DNA of 64,000 nucleotides, from the NCBI RefSeq assembly GCF_047663525.1, contig NC_092613.1:8581501-8645500 (forward strand). Reading direction: 5' to 3'. Below the pieces are notes generated by a model that saw only the letters and a list, made by a program, of their open reading frames with translations, was not told the origin of the DNA and searched no databases. The DNA is from Anas platyrhynchos. Taxonomy: Eukaryota; Chordata; Aves; Anseriformes; Anatidae. The translations under genes were made by a program, and so were the position numbers. Of this stretch, positions 1 through 10,329 are shown in pieces (the first letter of the stretch is position 1; each line of letters begins with the position of its first letter).

Positions 1-2733
1 GCGGGAACCTTCCCCCGGGCTCCCTCTCTGCCTTCCCTCCTGGCCAGCCCATGGCACCACCTCCCACGCAGTTTCTCTCTCAGTTTTTAATACGCGAGGC
101 TAAGGCAGCACATGCAAAGCACTGGGATGAGCATCCCAAAGAAAAAGCCCTTCTCCTGCATCGACAAAAGCAGCAGGGATATTATCCCCCGTGCAGGGGG
201 TAAGTGGCTTCTGCTGGAAGATGCTGGGAGCACTGCACCAGCCCCACGCTTCATGTCAGACCTCAGACCTCCCCCCAAGGACTCGAGGGCCCTCCCAGGA
301 CCAGTCACAGCATCACTGCCTGGGGTGAATTCCTGCATTTTCCTTGAAGGAGCTGTTGCTGCCAGACACATGCAGATAATCTCCAACCCCACGTCCATGC
401 CATAAACTTGCTTCCCAGATACCCTGCAGGCAGCACACTCTGCTTCAAGCCTCCTGACTCTCTCACAGCCCCCTGCAGCCATTTGCTGTCCCACCTCCTC
501 TCTAACACCCCCCACCAGCAGCAGCACTAATGCAGGTCCCTTGCACAGCCACTTACTTGCACGCCCTTTCACACCAGCTCAGCAGCCTTTCCCTTATCTG
601 GGCTCTGAGGTTTGAGTCTCACGCTCTGACTGCAGGCAGCCGAGGCAGCAGCAAAAGTTCTCTGAAAGCAAGGAGCAGCAGGAGCTGTTTTAGCAGCAGG
701 AGCTGTTTTAGCAGCAGGCTGTTAGGAATTCTGCCCCAGCATCTCCGGGGAGGCCGGGCAGCATCACTCGGCGTGCAGGGCAGGGGGTTTCCACTCGCCC
801 CGCTCAGGGGGTTGGTGTGCAAGTGCCCGGCAGAGCTTTTTGCGTAAGAGGCGGCCGTGCCTGCTGGGACTTGCTGCCTCCATTCAGCAAGCAGGGAGGG
901 CGTTGGTGCCAGAGAGCAGGACCAGGGGCAGTCGGAGCCACACGTTGCTGGTGGCAGCACACACAAGCTGTCACTCTCGTGTAGGCACAAGTTGGAGAAG
1001 GATGCCCAAATCCTCTCCTGCTCGCACACACGCAGACCTCGCTGCCACCACTCTTGCACACATCTTTGTGTTCTTTCACACTGCTCGATCTTCATTTCCA
1101 AGCGAGGTCTCCGTAATCCTTCCCCGCCTGGCAAGATGCTGCAGTCGGTAACCCTGACACAGCTGATTGCTTCAGGAAGGAGTCAGAGCAACCGATCACA
1201 CAAATTTTACCAAGAAGGGGAAAATCTGGACTGGGACCTGTCCTTGCCCCTTGCCACCACAGCTGGCAGTGCCCGGTGGGGGCGGGAGGGCAGCGGGGGG
1301 CAAAGCGGGGCCTTGCTGTGCTGCGCTGTTTGCCTTTGGCACAGCGTGCTTTGTTTGCCTTGCTGGCTACCTCGGGGATATGTATGAAAAAGCATTTTTC
1401 ATGCTCAGTGAGTAAATTATTAACCATAGACAAGTGGACACTGAGCAATTAGAAATCACAATACAAGGAAGAAAGAACAACAGAACACCTTTCATCTTAA
1501 CACGGAAGCGAAGGCATTTTTCTTCTGCTGGGAATTACCCCTCATAAAATAAAACCTGTCACCTGATGCCCTGAAATCAAATTCCTGTGAACATTCATAA
1601 AGACTTTCCTTGGCATCTGTCATCTCTAGAGCTTGGAATAATAAACAGGTAGATCAACATTTGTGCTCAGAAGTGCATCCTCTCACCACAGCACCACGCA
1701 GTGTCCTGCAGCACACTCGGTTCGGGCCAGGGAAAACCACTTAGGGAATTAAAAGCCTTGGCTTTCCCTGCGCCATCAGTCAGAACAAGACATGGAAAGA
1801 TCAGAAATATTCATCCTGCTGGCTGGGGACACATTTCAAGAAACAGGCAGCTTGGCTTGGCATTCCCACCAGCCATCACTTTGGCTAGGATTTAGTTTTG
1901 GTGCAGTAGTTTTGGTCAGATGTACCAGTGATTCTCTGGGGGGTTTAAATCTCTGCACCCTGACTTTATCAGCAGCCAAGGAAAGAAAAACCCAATGTTT
2001 CCACGTTCTTGAAGAAAACAGGAAAGCAATGGTATGAAACTAAATACTGGCTTTGGACAGGAACTCTGCTCTACAAAAGCAGGTTTTCTCAAGGAGTGGT
2101 TTTGGCACCCAGGCTCAGGAGGGAACAAGCCTTCCTTTCACGGCACAAACAACAAACTATTTCAAGTGGCATTACCCTGGCAAGGCAGCGAGCAGCCTAG
2201 CTCCGAGCCACCACCTGAACTCCTGGCCTGCTTGGGCTCAGCAGCTTTTGGGCCATCTTTGGACTTCAGCCTTGTGATGGGCTGTTCTGATTCACAAACC
2301 AGATGTCACCTCTGACTTGGAATCAGGTCTCTTCTGGTTTGGCCAAAAGAGTTTCTTGTGCTGCTCATATCACCACTGTCCCTGGGGCATCCTGCTCCAA
2401 TGGCTACATCACTGCCTTGCAAGCCTCGCATTAACTGGCTTTGTGGTAAAGGCAGGTCCCTTCCTTTTACATGGCTGAGGATTGCTGCCTTGGTTTCAGA
2501 CCCCCAGGCAGTCGCAGTGCCATGCAGCAACATGGGCAAGTGCAGACATCAGCTCCCCATTGCACATTAAATGGTTTGACTAAAGTAATTAAACGTGGTG
2601 TTTTTCCCTAGCTCTAATAGCCACAACTCTTACCCTCCAGGCGTATGGATTATTAGGCGACTCGATCAGTTAATCCCTTTACAAGTGTGACTATTCGCCA
2701 ACTTCTGTGCCTTTTCCAGGGAATGTAAGCAAA
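1..2733. other. Upstream flank of PIGR, no supported gene
   Basis: Open frames here are short, lack splice-consistent continuations and resemble no family I recognise. Visible structure is limited to a short 18-bp direct repeat near 674-718 and AT-richer sequence from about 1440 to 1640. A 3' splice-site-like stretch ends at 2718-2719, 14 bases before the PIGR start codon. This suggests that a non-coding first exon and the promoter of PIGR lie somewhere in this flank, but I could not place them. Confidence 0.5.
674..718. repeat. 18-bp direct repeat, about 2.5 copies
   Basis: The unit AGCAGCAGGAGCTGTTTT occurs at 674-691 and 692-709, followed by a partial third copy. It lies about 2 kb upstream of the PIGR start codon. 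No coding or regulatory role can be assigned. Confidence 0.8.
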
Positions 2734-2815
2734 ATGACTTCACTGCCGTTCATCTTCCTGCTCTGCTTCCTCTCAGCTGAAGCTGCAAGAAGCAAATATC
2801 CTCCCAAAGCAGCAA
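2734..2815 (+). CDS. PIGR: PIGR coding exon 1: signal peptide
   Basis: The ATG at 2734 opens a hydrophobic leader (MTSLPFIFLLCFLSAEAARS). The exon ends in phase 1 at a strong GTAAGT donor (2816). The pyrimidine-rich stretch ending in AG at 2718-2719 suggests that this exon begins at 2720 with a short 5'UTR and that a non-coding exon lies upstream. Confidence 0.9.
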
Positions 2816-5800
2816 GTAAGTGCAACAGGTGCCTGTGTGCTAAGACCAGAGGGTGCTTTTCTAAGGGGGGAGGAGGGCTTAGGGTCATGTCTACCTCTCC
2901 ATGCCCATCGCTGCCGTGGGACCTTTCAGACACGTGAGGCTGCACAGCCCCAGCCCCCCCTGCTCAGTCCCTTTGGGAGGAGCAGCACACCCAAAATTCA
3001 CAGGCAATGTGCTTTCTTGCAGTCTCAAGCCCCGTGTTCGGACCACGGCAGGTGTATGGCCTGATCGATGGGTCGGTTACGGTGAAGTGCTTCTACCCGC
3101 CCACCAAGGTGAACAGGCACGACAGAAAATACTGGTGCAGGGAATCGTCCCGGAACTGCCTGACCGTCGTCTCCTCCAACGGCTACACGTCCCCGAGCTA
3201 CCGCGGCAGAGCCTCCATCAGCGACTACCCGGAGCAGGGCGTCATGGTGGTGAACATCTCGCAGCTGGTGCTGTCAGACAGAGGCACCTACCAGTGCGGG
3301 GTCGGCCTCAATGGCAGAGGGCTCTCCTACAAAGTCAGCCTGGACATTTCTGAAGGTAATTACAGTATTGAAGTATTGCTTTTCTTCTATGTTTTTTTTC
3401 CCCTTTTTAATAGAGCTCCACAGGATGCCTGCCCAGGCACGGCGTCCAAGAGCTCAGGACGTTCCCTGCCTTTGGGAAGCAGCAGGGTTTTTCTCTGCTA
3501 ATGTTTTACGGAACAGATTGCTGTCTGACCAAAAATCTGGCATAAAAATCCTAGGAGATAAAACCCAATAATGTCACAAACCTTGCTTGGAAACTGCTGA
3601 GAGCGGTGTGCAGGATGGCACGGCAGGGTACAGAGAAACAGCACAGAGAAACCCCCTGCTAGGAAAAAAAAAATAAAATCCTTTGGAGGCTTGGGAAGTA
3701 GCACTCAGCTGCCAACCAAGCAGCTGCTGAGCGGTCTCTTTGCACAGGTCCAAACGTCCCCGAGGAGGCCGAGCTCTTCTACGTGGAGCTGCACGGCTCC
3801 GTAACCATGACCTGCAGCTTTGGGGCGGACACCGTCAGCATGAGGAAATACTTGTGCAAGATGGAGAAGAACGTCTGCAACAACATCATCGACACGCATG
3901 GGAAGATCGATGAGGACTTCACAGGGAGAGCCCTGCTGAGCAATGAGGACACCGACGGCGCATTCAGCGTCATGATAACCCAGGTGAACTGGGAAGACGC
4001 AGGCTTGTACGTGTGCGGGGTTGGCTCCTACGGGGAGTACGGAGAAACGAAGGAGCTGGATTTGCATGTCTACGAGGGTGAGTGAGCTATTCCCAATGTT
4101 TTGTTTCCTTTCATCTCTGCATTTGTTTAGAAGCATCACTGACTGCCTCACGTTATTTAACAAGAGTTTTGTGGAGCACTATTATGCTATCCTTTCATCC
4201 AGGAACTTCTTTCTGATGGTGCAGCTACCAGCAGTGTGTGAAACCATCACTAACAAAGCTCAGACTTGTGTCAGGACTCAGCTTCCCCAGCAGTGCTCAG
4301 CCCCTGCCCCAGCCCAGCGAGCCCAGAGCTCCCGAGGGCAGATTCTGCCTGCAAGCTTCAGACAAGGGAGCTGCCTCCTCAGGCCTGTCACTTTGAGATT
4401 TAAGATGCTGGAAGGAAAAGTCTGCCTTCCCTAGCAAAGGGAAGGAAACTGAGAAATGATGATACACAGAGACAACAACCACCCCGTGAATTTAGGAGAA
4501 GGAAAGGTCTGACAGACCCTTGGGGGTCAATTGCTGGCAGTGCCAGGATGCTCTCCTATCGTCTGCACCCCCCAGCACCACCTAGCTGTGCTTTAGCTGA
4601 CACCAGACAGCTTTGTGTGATCTGATATTTATTCTCTCGGGAGAACGCAATGTGGGCAGAAGTTAGACATGTATAAATGCTCATTGAATTTTTGTCTCCA
4701 GGGTCAAACGTTCCTCAAGGAAAGAGCACAGTAACCGGAGTCAAAGGAGGTTCAGTAACCATTGAATGTCACTACGATCCCGCGAAAAATTACTCGCTCA
4801 AGTACTTGTGCAAGTGGAGAAAGAATGGGTGTTCTCGGATCATAGAAAACACCGGCTTCGTGTTTGACACTTACGAAGGAAGAGTGGCCATGTTCGACAA
4901 CCCGCAGAACGGCACATTCAGCGTCGTCTTGAACCAGCTGCGGGACAACGACAAAGGCTATTACTGGTGCATGACGAACGATGAAAGGGAGAGGAAGTCA
5001 TCGAAGGAGCTGAAGGTCGTAGAAGGTATCAGTTCACACATTGCTGGTTCTCTGCTTGCTCCGTAGGAATGGAAACCTCCCAAGCTCCACAACGGAGCAG
5101 AGAGCTCACTTTTTTGGTAAAGACGTTGAGTTACGATTCTGAACTCATCCCAAGGCAAAATATTGTGATGGTCCCCCCAGTAGTCTTAGAATGGAAATGC
5201 AAGGTTTCAACGTTATGCCTTGCAAAAAAAAACAGCTTTCACCCAGAGATGTACGTTCAGCATCCCTAGTGTTAATTTAGCAATGTGAGGAGCAGTTTCC
5301 CTCAAAGACATCTCCTGGTTCACAATCTAGAGATAGATGGTGAACAGCCCCGCAGCCTGTTGACTACAATTCCCACTGCCAAATCCCCCAGCATCATTCT
5401 CGGTGTTCTGTTTGCCCTCACAGGAGAGCCTGGATTAAAGGGGAAGGAGGACGTGCTGGCAGAAGCGGGCTCACGGGTCGATTTAACGTGCTCTTACCCG
5501 TGCAAGTACTACTCCTACGAGAAGTACTGGTGCAAGTGGAGCAGCGACGGCTGCTCCCCCTTGTCTGCCTCTGACCAAAGCCAGCCAGGGGTGGACGTCA
5601 GCTGTGACACCGCCAACAAGACACTCGTCCTAACCTTCGACTCGGTGACCAGCGCGGACCAAGGGTGGTACTGGTGCGGGGTGAAGCGCAACGGCCACTA
5701 CGGGGAAACGCTGGCGGTGTACCTGCAGGTGGCTGGAGGTGAGCCCCAGGGGAAGGGTCGCTGGGGCTCTGCTGCTTCTCTTGGTGTGAATCACGCTGCC

Positions 5801-8800
5801 TTCTGCTGAGGGAAATGCTCTCCACATCCACTAGGTTGCAGCACCTCAAAACAGAAATGCTCCCTTCCAGACAGCCTCCCAGACCAGTTGCCACCAAGAT
5901 CACCCTGATGTCGTGCAGCACACCATAGGTGTTTGCATCCGCTCACTGGTTTCTGCCCCCACCTTGTTCCCTGTTAAAAAAAGCCCTCCAGTCTCACGTT
6001 TCCTTCCACACGATTTTCAACCCCATCCTTACTAATTACTGCTATTATAATTCATAGCATCACGCAGATTATGCATCATCAGACACCTGTCACATGAAGA
6101 GCTGCATGTCACTCCAGGGAGCTCATTCATCTTCACAAGGAAAATACTAGGCAAAATACTAAGAAGGGCTGTCACCAATTCCCCTTGGAAAAGCAAGGGA
6201 CTCAGCTTCAGTGGAGTATTTTAGAGAGAATACATTTTTCTTGGGAAGGGATATTATTGGAAGCAGTGCAGAATAAGTACAGCCTAGTGCTAGAGATCCC
6301 ACAGGCAGCTGTCCCAAGTGGATGATCTTCAAAGTGAAAAGAGAAACAATCTTTTTTCAATGTCTTTGGTGGGCAAAGAGATACAAAAGTAATCCAAATA
6401 TTCAACATTTGTTCTGGAAATACTAGAAGCAGGACTTAGAAACGCCAGATTTTTAGGAGAGTACAGACATGGAGATCCTGCTTGAGATTTTTCCAATAGA
6501 TTATTTGGAATGAGATTTCAGATCTAAATCTCATTCTAAAATAAGAGCCTCATAGGTACAGCCCCAACTCACCACATTTCCACATGCACCAATATGTTCC
6601 CTGCAAGACTGCTGCTTGCAACTAACCACCCTTCTTCCCTAGGGGATGCAGAGAAAGTTGCCGAACTCAGCCCAGAGCTCCTGAATTTGGACACTCTCAG
6701 AAATGCTGTGGCTCCCAGCGATGCTGTGGCTCCCAGTAATGCCGCAGCTCCCAGCAATGCCGTGGCTCCTGGTGATGCCGCAGCTCCCAGCAATGCTGCA
6801 GCTCCCAGCAATGCTGCAGCTCCCAGCAATGCCGTGGCTCCCGGTGATGCTGCAGCTCCCAGCAATGCTGAAGCTCCCAGCAATGCTGCAGCTCCCAGCA
6901 ATGCCGTGGCGCCCAGCAGTGCCGACCGTGGCGTTGTTCCCCAGGGGAGAGCCTTCAGCGATGCTGGGGTGCAAAACGCAGCTGCCTCCGAAAGGTCAGT
7001 CCTTCCCAAGCCTCCCTCACTACTTAGTTTTGCAGATTTTACATTAGTTTGTTGCTGATACACTGCATGCCATGTGTGCAGTTCAGCAACAGATAAATTA
7101 TTTTTCCCAGAGCACTAAGCTCAAACTTTCAGAAGTAAAGAAGCAAAAAAGTCATAGCAAAAGGCAAGACTTGAAATTAGTATCTAGCCCAGGTACAAAT
7201 ATCATTTCAGAAGGGAATGATTGGAAATTACAGGTAGAGAAAAAAAATAATTAAAAATGCTTCTGTCAAGATTAGAGATGTTTCCTTCGCACATTTACAA
7301 CCAAGCTGCTAATAGAGCCATTTTGGCACTACCTCCATCCAACATTTGTACTTATCCTCTTATGATGTGCTTAGCTGCAGTTCATTAACTGAACCACCTC
7401 ATGCTCACTCAGATTTACCACCCTATGTGGATTTTCAACAGTTAGAAATTTATATATGTTATTCAGTTGTGAGTGATCCCAATAAAAATGCTTCTCACAG
7501 CTTAGTAATCCATCTTTCCCTCCACTGCAGCTCTGAACAAAGTTCTGGCTCCAATGCCCTTACTGTAGCCCTGGCCTCCTCTGGCGCAGCAGTCGTCGTC
7601 CTCGGTGCAGCTTTTGCTGTGTTTAAATACCGGCAGCTCAAGAGATCAGGTGAGCCCCTGCCCTTCCCAGTCCCTTGGGACATTTGGGACGTGGCCCCAG
7701 CATTCAGACAGAGGCAGCAGCGGCTGCTTGCAGCGGTCCCTGCGTGCTGGGGCTGCTCCTGGCGCTGCTGCGTGCAGTGGCTGGGTGCATGAGGGCACGC
7801 TGGGGACTCATCGCTTCCCTCCGAACAGACCTGGTGTCCGTGGGGAGCTACAGAACCAACATCAGCATGTCGGACTTCGAGAGCGTGAAGGAGTACGGGG
7901 CAAACGATAACACCTGCATGAAAGCGAGCCAGGAGACTCAGCTGGGAGGGGACGGTACGGTGCTGGCGCACAGGCTGCCCCCAGCCTCGGGGCTCACAGA
8001 GCCTGAGAGCCCAGGAGCCACCAGAACATCACACCCTAACGTCTCCCTTTCTGTCTGTGCAGAATTCATCACCACCACTGCCAGCGTTGAGAGCACAGCT
8101 GAGACAAAGAAGGCAAAAAGGGTAAGAGTTAGAAGCGCACCCACTGACCTAGCAGGCACCAGCACAGCTCCAGCATCACCAAAGGAGCTGCCCATGCCCC
8201 TGGGCCTTATTTATCAAGGAGGTTCCTCATCATGCCTGCATCAGGCCACCTGCCTCCATGGGGCACCTTAACCCTTTCCTGACCCCATGTGTTAGCAGAG
8301 GCACTAGCAGCAGTCGCTTTGCTTGAAACTACATCAAGCCAGCCTCAGGGAGCACCAGGAAGGTCGGGGTATGGTCCTTACTGTAGCCATAAAGCACTGG
8401 GACAAGCACATGGCCAGAGGCCAGAGCACTCCCCAGCCTCTCCCCAAAGCAGGGCTCCCACGCAGGCAGTGCAGGACGGGGGGTCTCTGCCTTTGCGAGG
8501 GCTGGGGCTCACTCCAGTGTCCCCAGTACTCCCCTGCCTGCCCCCAGCTGCCCTCCCCGCAGGAGAGACCATGGTGGTGCAGCACCACTCCGCACTAACA
8601 CACGGTGCCAGGTCGGAGCACTTCTTTTTAGAAGCCCCTAACCACAGGCTATGTACAGGTGTCAGTGCCAAGAGCCCAGAGCTGAGCAATAAAGAGGCCC
8701 TCATCAGAGCCAGGCTCCCCATGCTTTTAATTAAATCGCTTTTGCAGCCATTTCGTGCCTTGAGAATCAACAAGGCTGGGCATTTTTGGTCCAGCCTGTG

Positions 8801-9063
8801 CACATCATCCCCGATGGGAAATGCTTTCTGCATGCACCCGCCGCGTGCTGCCCCCTCCCCTGCCACCCACCACCGTGTCCCTCACCGTGTCCCTCACCGT
8901 GTCCCTCACCATGTCCTCTATCCTTCTGCAGAGCTCCAAGGAGGACGCCGACCTCGCCTACTCCACCTACCTCCTCACCTCCAACGCCATCGCCCAGGGC
9001 TGTGCCCCTGGGGACAGCGCGGCTCCGGCTGCGGCCCCCCCGGCCTGGGACGGGCAGGTCTGA
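2734..9063 (+). CDS. PIGR: Polymeric immunoglobulin receptor (ten coding exons)
   Basis: PIGR is a type I membrane protein of mucosal epithelia that binds J-chain-containing IgA and IgM basolaterally, transcytoses them and is cleaved to release secretory component. Coding exons: 2734-2815, 3023-3355, 3748-4077, 4702-5025, 5424-5738, 6643-6994, 7531-7649, 7829-7954, 8063-8121, 8932-9063. All junctions are GT-AG and the phases agree. The total is 2172 nt, or 723 residues. The order is signal peptide, four V-type Ig domains, a hexapeptide-repeat stalk, one membrane helix and a cytoplasmic tail. Domain 1 carries the pIgR-type NRHDRKYWC motif. The tail has SYRTNISMSDFE and EYGANDN, hallmarks of this receptor. 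Mammalian pIgR has five Ig domains; four is the known avian form. The longest introns are 904 bp (5739-6642) and 810 bp (8122-8931). PIGR is convergent with the IL-20-like gene. Confidence 0.96.
3023..3355 (+). CDS. PIGR: PIGR exon: Ig domain 1 (ligand-binding V domain)
   Basis: This 111-codon, phase 1-1 exon encodes one V-type Ig domain. The canonical Cys pair lies in VTVKCFYPP and TYQCGVG, with a second, pIgR-type Cys in the segment after KYWCRE. NRHDRKYWC lies in the CDR1 loop region, which in mammals is the main contact for polymeric Ig. One N-glycosylation sequon (NIS) is visible. Acceptor AG at 3021-3022, donor GTAATT at 3356. Confidence 0.95.
3748..4077 (+). CDS. PIGR: PIGR exon: second Ig domain
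   Basis: This 110-codon, phase 1-1 exon has V-domain hallmarks: MTCSFG, KYLCKM and the DAGLYVCGVG motif. It is the second of four Ig exons. By the published avian-mammalian correspondence it would match mammalian D3, since birds lack a D2 equivalent; that assignment is inferred from domain count. Acceptor AG at 3746-3747, donor GTGAGT at 4078. Confidence 0.94.
4702..5025 (+). CDS. PIGR: PIGR exon: third Ig domain
   Basis: This 108-codon, phase 1-1 exon encodes a V-type domain with TIECHYDP, KYLCKW and GYYWCMTND. It has two candidate N-glycosylation sites (NYS and NGT). Acceptor TTTGTCTCCAG ends at 4701; donor GTATCA is at 5026. In the four-domain avian layout it corresponds to mammalian D4 (inference). 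Confidence 0.94.
5424..5738 (+). CDS. PIGR: PIGR exon: fourth, membrane-proximal Ig domain
   Basis: This 105-codon, phase 1-1 exon encodes a V-type domain with DLTCSYPCKYY, KYWCKW and GWYWCGVKRNG. The extra Cys pair close to the canonical ones is usual in pIgR and CD300-type domains. There is one NKT sequon. It is the positional counterpart of mammalian D5, which forms the covalent link to IgA. Acceptor AG at 5422-5423, donor GTGAGC at 5739. Confidence 0.94.
6643..6994 (+). CDS. PIGR: PIGR exon: repeat-rich extracellular stalk
   Basis: This 352-nt exon starts in phase 1 and ends in phase 2. It begins with a short acidic lead (DAEKVAELSPELLNLDTLR), then runs through twelve six-residue repeats of the form (N/D)A(A/V)AP(S/G), and closes with a non-repetitive segment. 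In pIgR the region between the last Ig domain and the membrane is where the receptor is cleaved to release secretory component. An Ala/Pro/Ser-rich repeat would make an extended, possibly O-glycosylated stalk (inference). Acceptor CTTCTTCCCTAG ends at 6642; donor GTCAGT is at 6995. Confidence 0.9.
6702..6917 (+). repeat. PIGR: Coding minisatellite, 12 x 18 bp, in the PIGR stalk
   Basis: Twelve uninterrupted 18-nt units, each close to AATGCTGCAGCTCCCAGC, encode the stalk hexapeptides. Because the unit is a multiple of three, copy-number change would keep the frame. Units differ by a few substitutions that give N or D at position 1, mostly A or V at position 3 (one unit has E), and S or G at position 6. 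A higher-order pattern ending in APG then DA recurs. Confidence 0.95.
7531..7649 (+). CDS. PIGR: PIGR exon: transmembrane helix
   Basis: This 119-nt exon runs from phase 2 to phase 1. It encodes SEQSSGSNALTVALASSGA and onward through a single hydrophobic helix of about 23 residues ending in AAFAVF, followed by the basic stop-transfer KYRQLKRS. It follows the 536-bp intron 6995-7530. Donor GTGAGC at 7650. Confidence 0.93.
7829..7954 (+). CDS. PIGR: PIGR exon: juxtamembrane cytoplasmic tail, sorting signals
   Basis: This 42-codon, phase 1-1 exon encodes DLVSVGSYRTNISMSDFES and then KEYGANDN. The segment aligns with the conserved pIgR tail that holds the basolateral sorting signal and the serine linked to transcytosis in mammals. 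It is among the strongest identity markers of the gene. Acceptor AACAG ends at 7828; donor GTACGG at 7955. Confidence 0.94.
8063..8121 (+). CDS. PIGR: PIGR exon: cytoplasmic tail, middle segment
   Basis: This 59-nt exon (phase 1 to 0) encodes EFITTTASVESTAETKKAKR, matching the short tail exon of mammalian pIgR that also ends in a KKAKR-type basic run. Acceptor TCTGTCTGTGCAG ends at 8062; donor GTAAGA at 8122. Confidence 0.92.
8872..8918 (+). repeat. 12-bp tandem repeat at the last PIGR acceptor
   Basis: Four near-identical units of ACCGTGTCCCTC run into the polypyrimidine tract of the final PIGR exon, whose acceptor AG is at 8930-8931. The array supplies much of the pyrimidine-rich sequence upstream of that splice site. 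Confidence 0.9.
8932..9063 (+). CDS. PIGR: PIGR last coding exon: C-terminal tail and stop
   Basis: This 132-nt, phase 0 exon encodes SSKEDADLAYSTYLLTSNAI, an Ala/Pro-rich end and a TGA at 9061-9063. The first 20 residues align with the conserved C-terminal segment of mammalian pIgR; the last 23 are lineage-variable. Confidence 0.93.
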   Translation, partial: SSKEDADLAYSTYLLTSNAIAQGCAPGDSAAPAAAPPAWDGQV

Positions 9064-9479
9064 GGGCAGGGGACACGGGGACGCGGCAGTGAGGGGGTGG
9101 CTCTGCCGTGAGGCTCAGCAAGCTGCGCTGCTTGCTGCTGTCACAATTTGCTATAGCTTGATCTTTTCCTGTTTAAATTCAGCTTCCAGCGGTGATTTCG
9201 TCAGAATTGTAGGGGCCCGAGCGCGGAGGTGCAGTGGCAGGAGCCCGAGGGGCTGAGCCCCTGCAGCCCCAGGCTGGCCAGGGTCCCTTGTGATGCTGTG
9301 GGCTCCCAAAGACCAGAAGATGTTTGTTTGTTTGTTTTTGTTTTTAAATCCCATTTTTTCCTAACGGTAGCTGAAAAACCCTTTACAACAATGACTCGCG
9401 CTTTTGATCCCTCTCAGCTTTCTCCCCCAGAGGCAGTGCTGACAGACCAGGGGTGCCTGCAGCGGTTTTGTTCATGACC

Positions 9480-9485
9480 AATAAA
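9480..9485 (+). terminator. PIGR: PIGR polyadenylation signal
   Basis: A canonical AATAAA lies 417 bases after the PIGR stop codon. No other canonical signal was noticed between the stop and this site. It would give a 3'UTR of roughly 440 nt. Confidence 0.75.
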
Positions 9486-10083
9486 GAATACAGGCGGCTT
9501 TCAGCAGACCGGGCGGGCTCTCATTCTGTGGCAGGGCACAGGGAAAGCACCTCTGAAGAGTCACAGCACGGGCACGCGTGGGCAGGGACTTTCTCCTCAC
9601 CCTTGGGACTGGTGTTGGGCATCCATCAGCCCGCCGCAAAAGCAATGGGGTCCAAAGTTTGTCATGACAAATACACTGGTGTGTTTTTGGTTTGGTTTGG
9701 CTTGTATTTTTTCCAAGTGCAAGCAGTCTGCTTTAGCCTGTCAATGAAAAGTGCTGCTGAGAGCTGCCACCCAGCAGCCCCAAGAGCCCCATGCCCTCTG
9801 CCTGCAAAGAAGCATTTCCCCTCTGGGTCTGTGCCTCTCCTTTGATTTCACCTCCTTGTGCTCTGGCTTTCTCCAGCATTTTTGACACTTGCTGTTGCAA
9901 ACGACACAGGAGGGTCTGAGCCCCACAGAAGCGAGGGGCAATGGAGAAGAGTGGGGAACGTTCTGAGTAATGTTCCTCATATGCATTTTCGTCGACAGCA
10001 GCAATTTACCACAGAATGGCATTAATTAATACGACGGCTTGTTGAGCAGCCTCTATAACGGATTAGGCAACAGGCATCGGTGA

Positions 10084-10329
10084 TTGCTGCCCCCGGCTGG
10101 TTTCGTGTTTGTCCAAGCAGAAGCAATGATGGCTGTAATTAAAAAAAGTGTGGTCTCCTGGTCTTATTCTCAAGAGTGGGTGACCAAACAGAGCAAAATG
10201 ATTTATTGGTGCGTGGCTTTCGAAACAGTAGCACAGGGATTGCTGTCAGTCAGTCAGGTGCTGGTACAGAAAGCTGAATACCCCACAGATAAAGCAATTT
10301 GGGAAGCAGCAAAGATGAAGAAGTTGTGA
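10084..10329 (+). pseudogene. Possible decayed V-set Ig exon at the FCMR position
   Basis: The 81-codon open frame contains VVSWSYSQ and, 15-18 residues on, KMIYWCVAF. PIGR-family V domains show a CxY segment followed 15-17 residues later by KYWC/KYLC. Here the first canonical Cys would be Trp, and no second YxCG motif follows. A weak acceptor (CCAAGCAG ending at 10123) lies upstream. The location matches where FCMR sits in mammals. The similarity is short and could be chance. Confidence 0.2.

Noticed and set aside
6569-7063. Long minus-strand open frame opposite the PIGR stalk
   Set aside because: An 18-bp repeat without stops in one frame tends to stay open in others. The plus strand has splice-consistent coding continuity and the minus frame has none.
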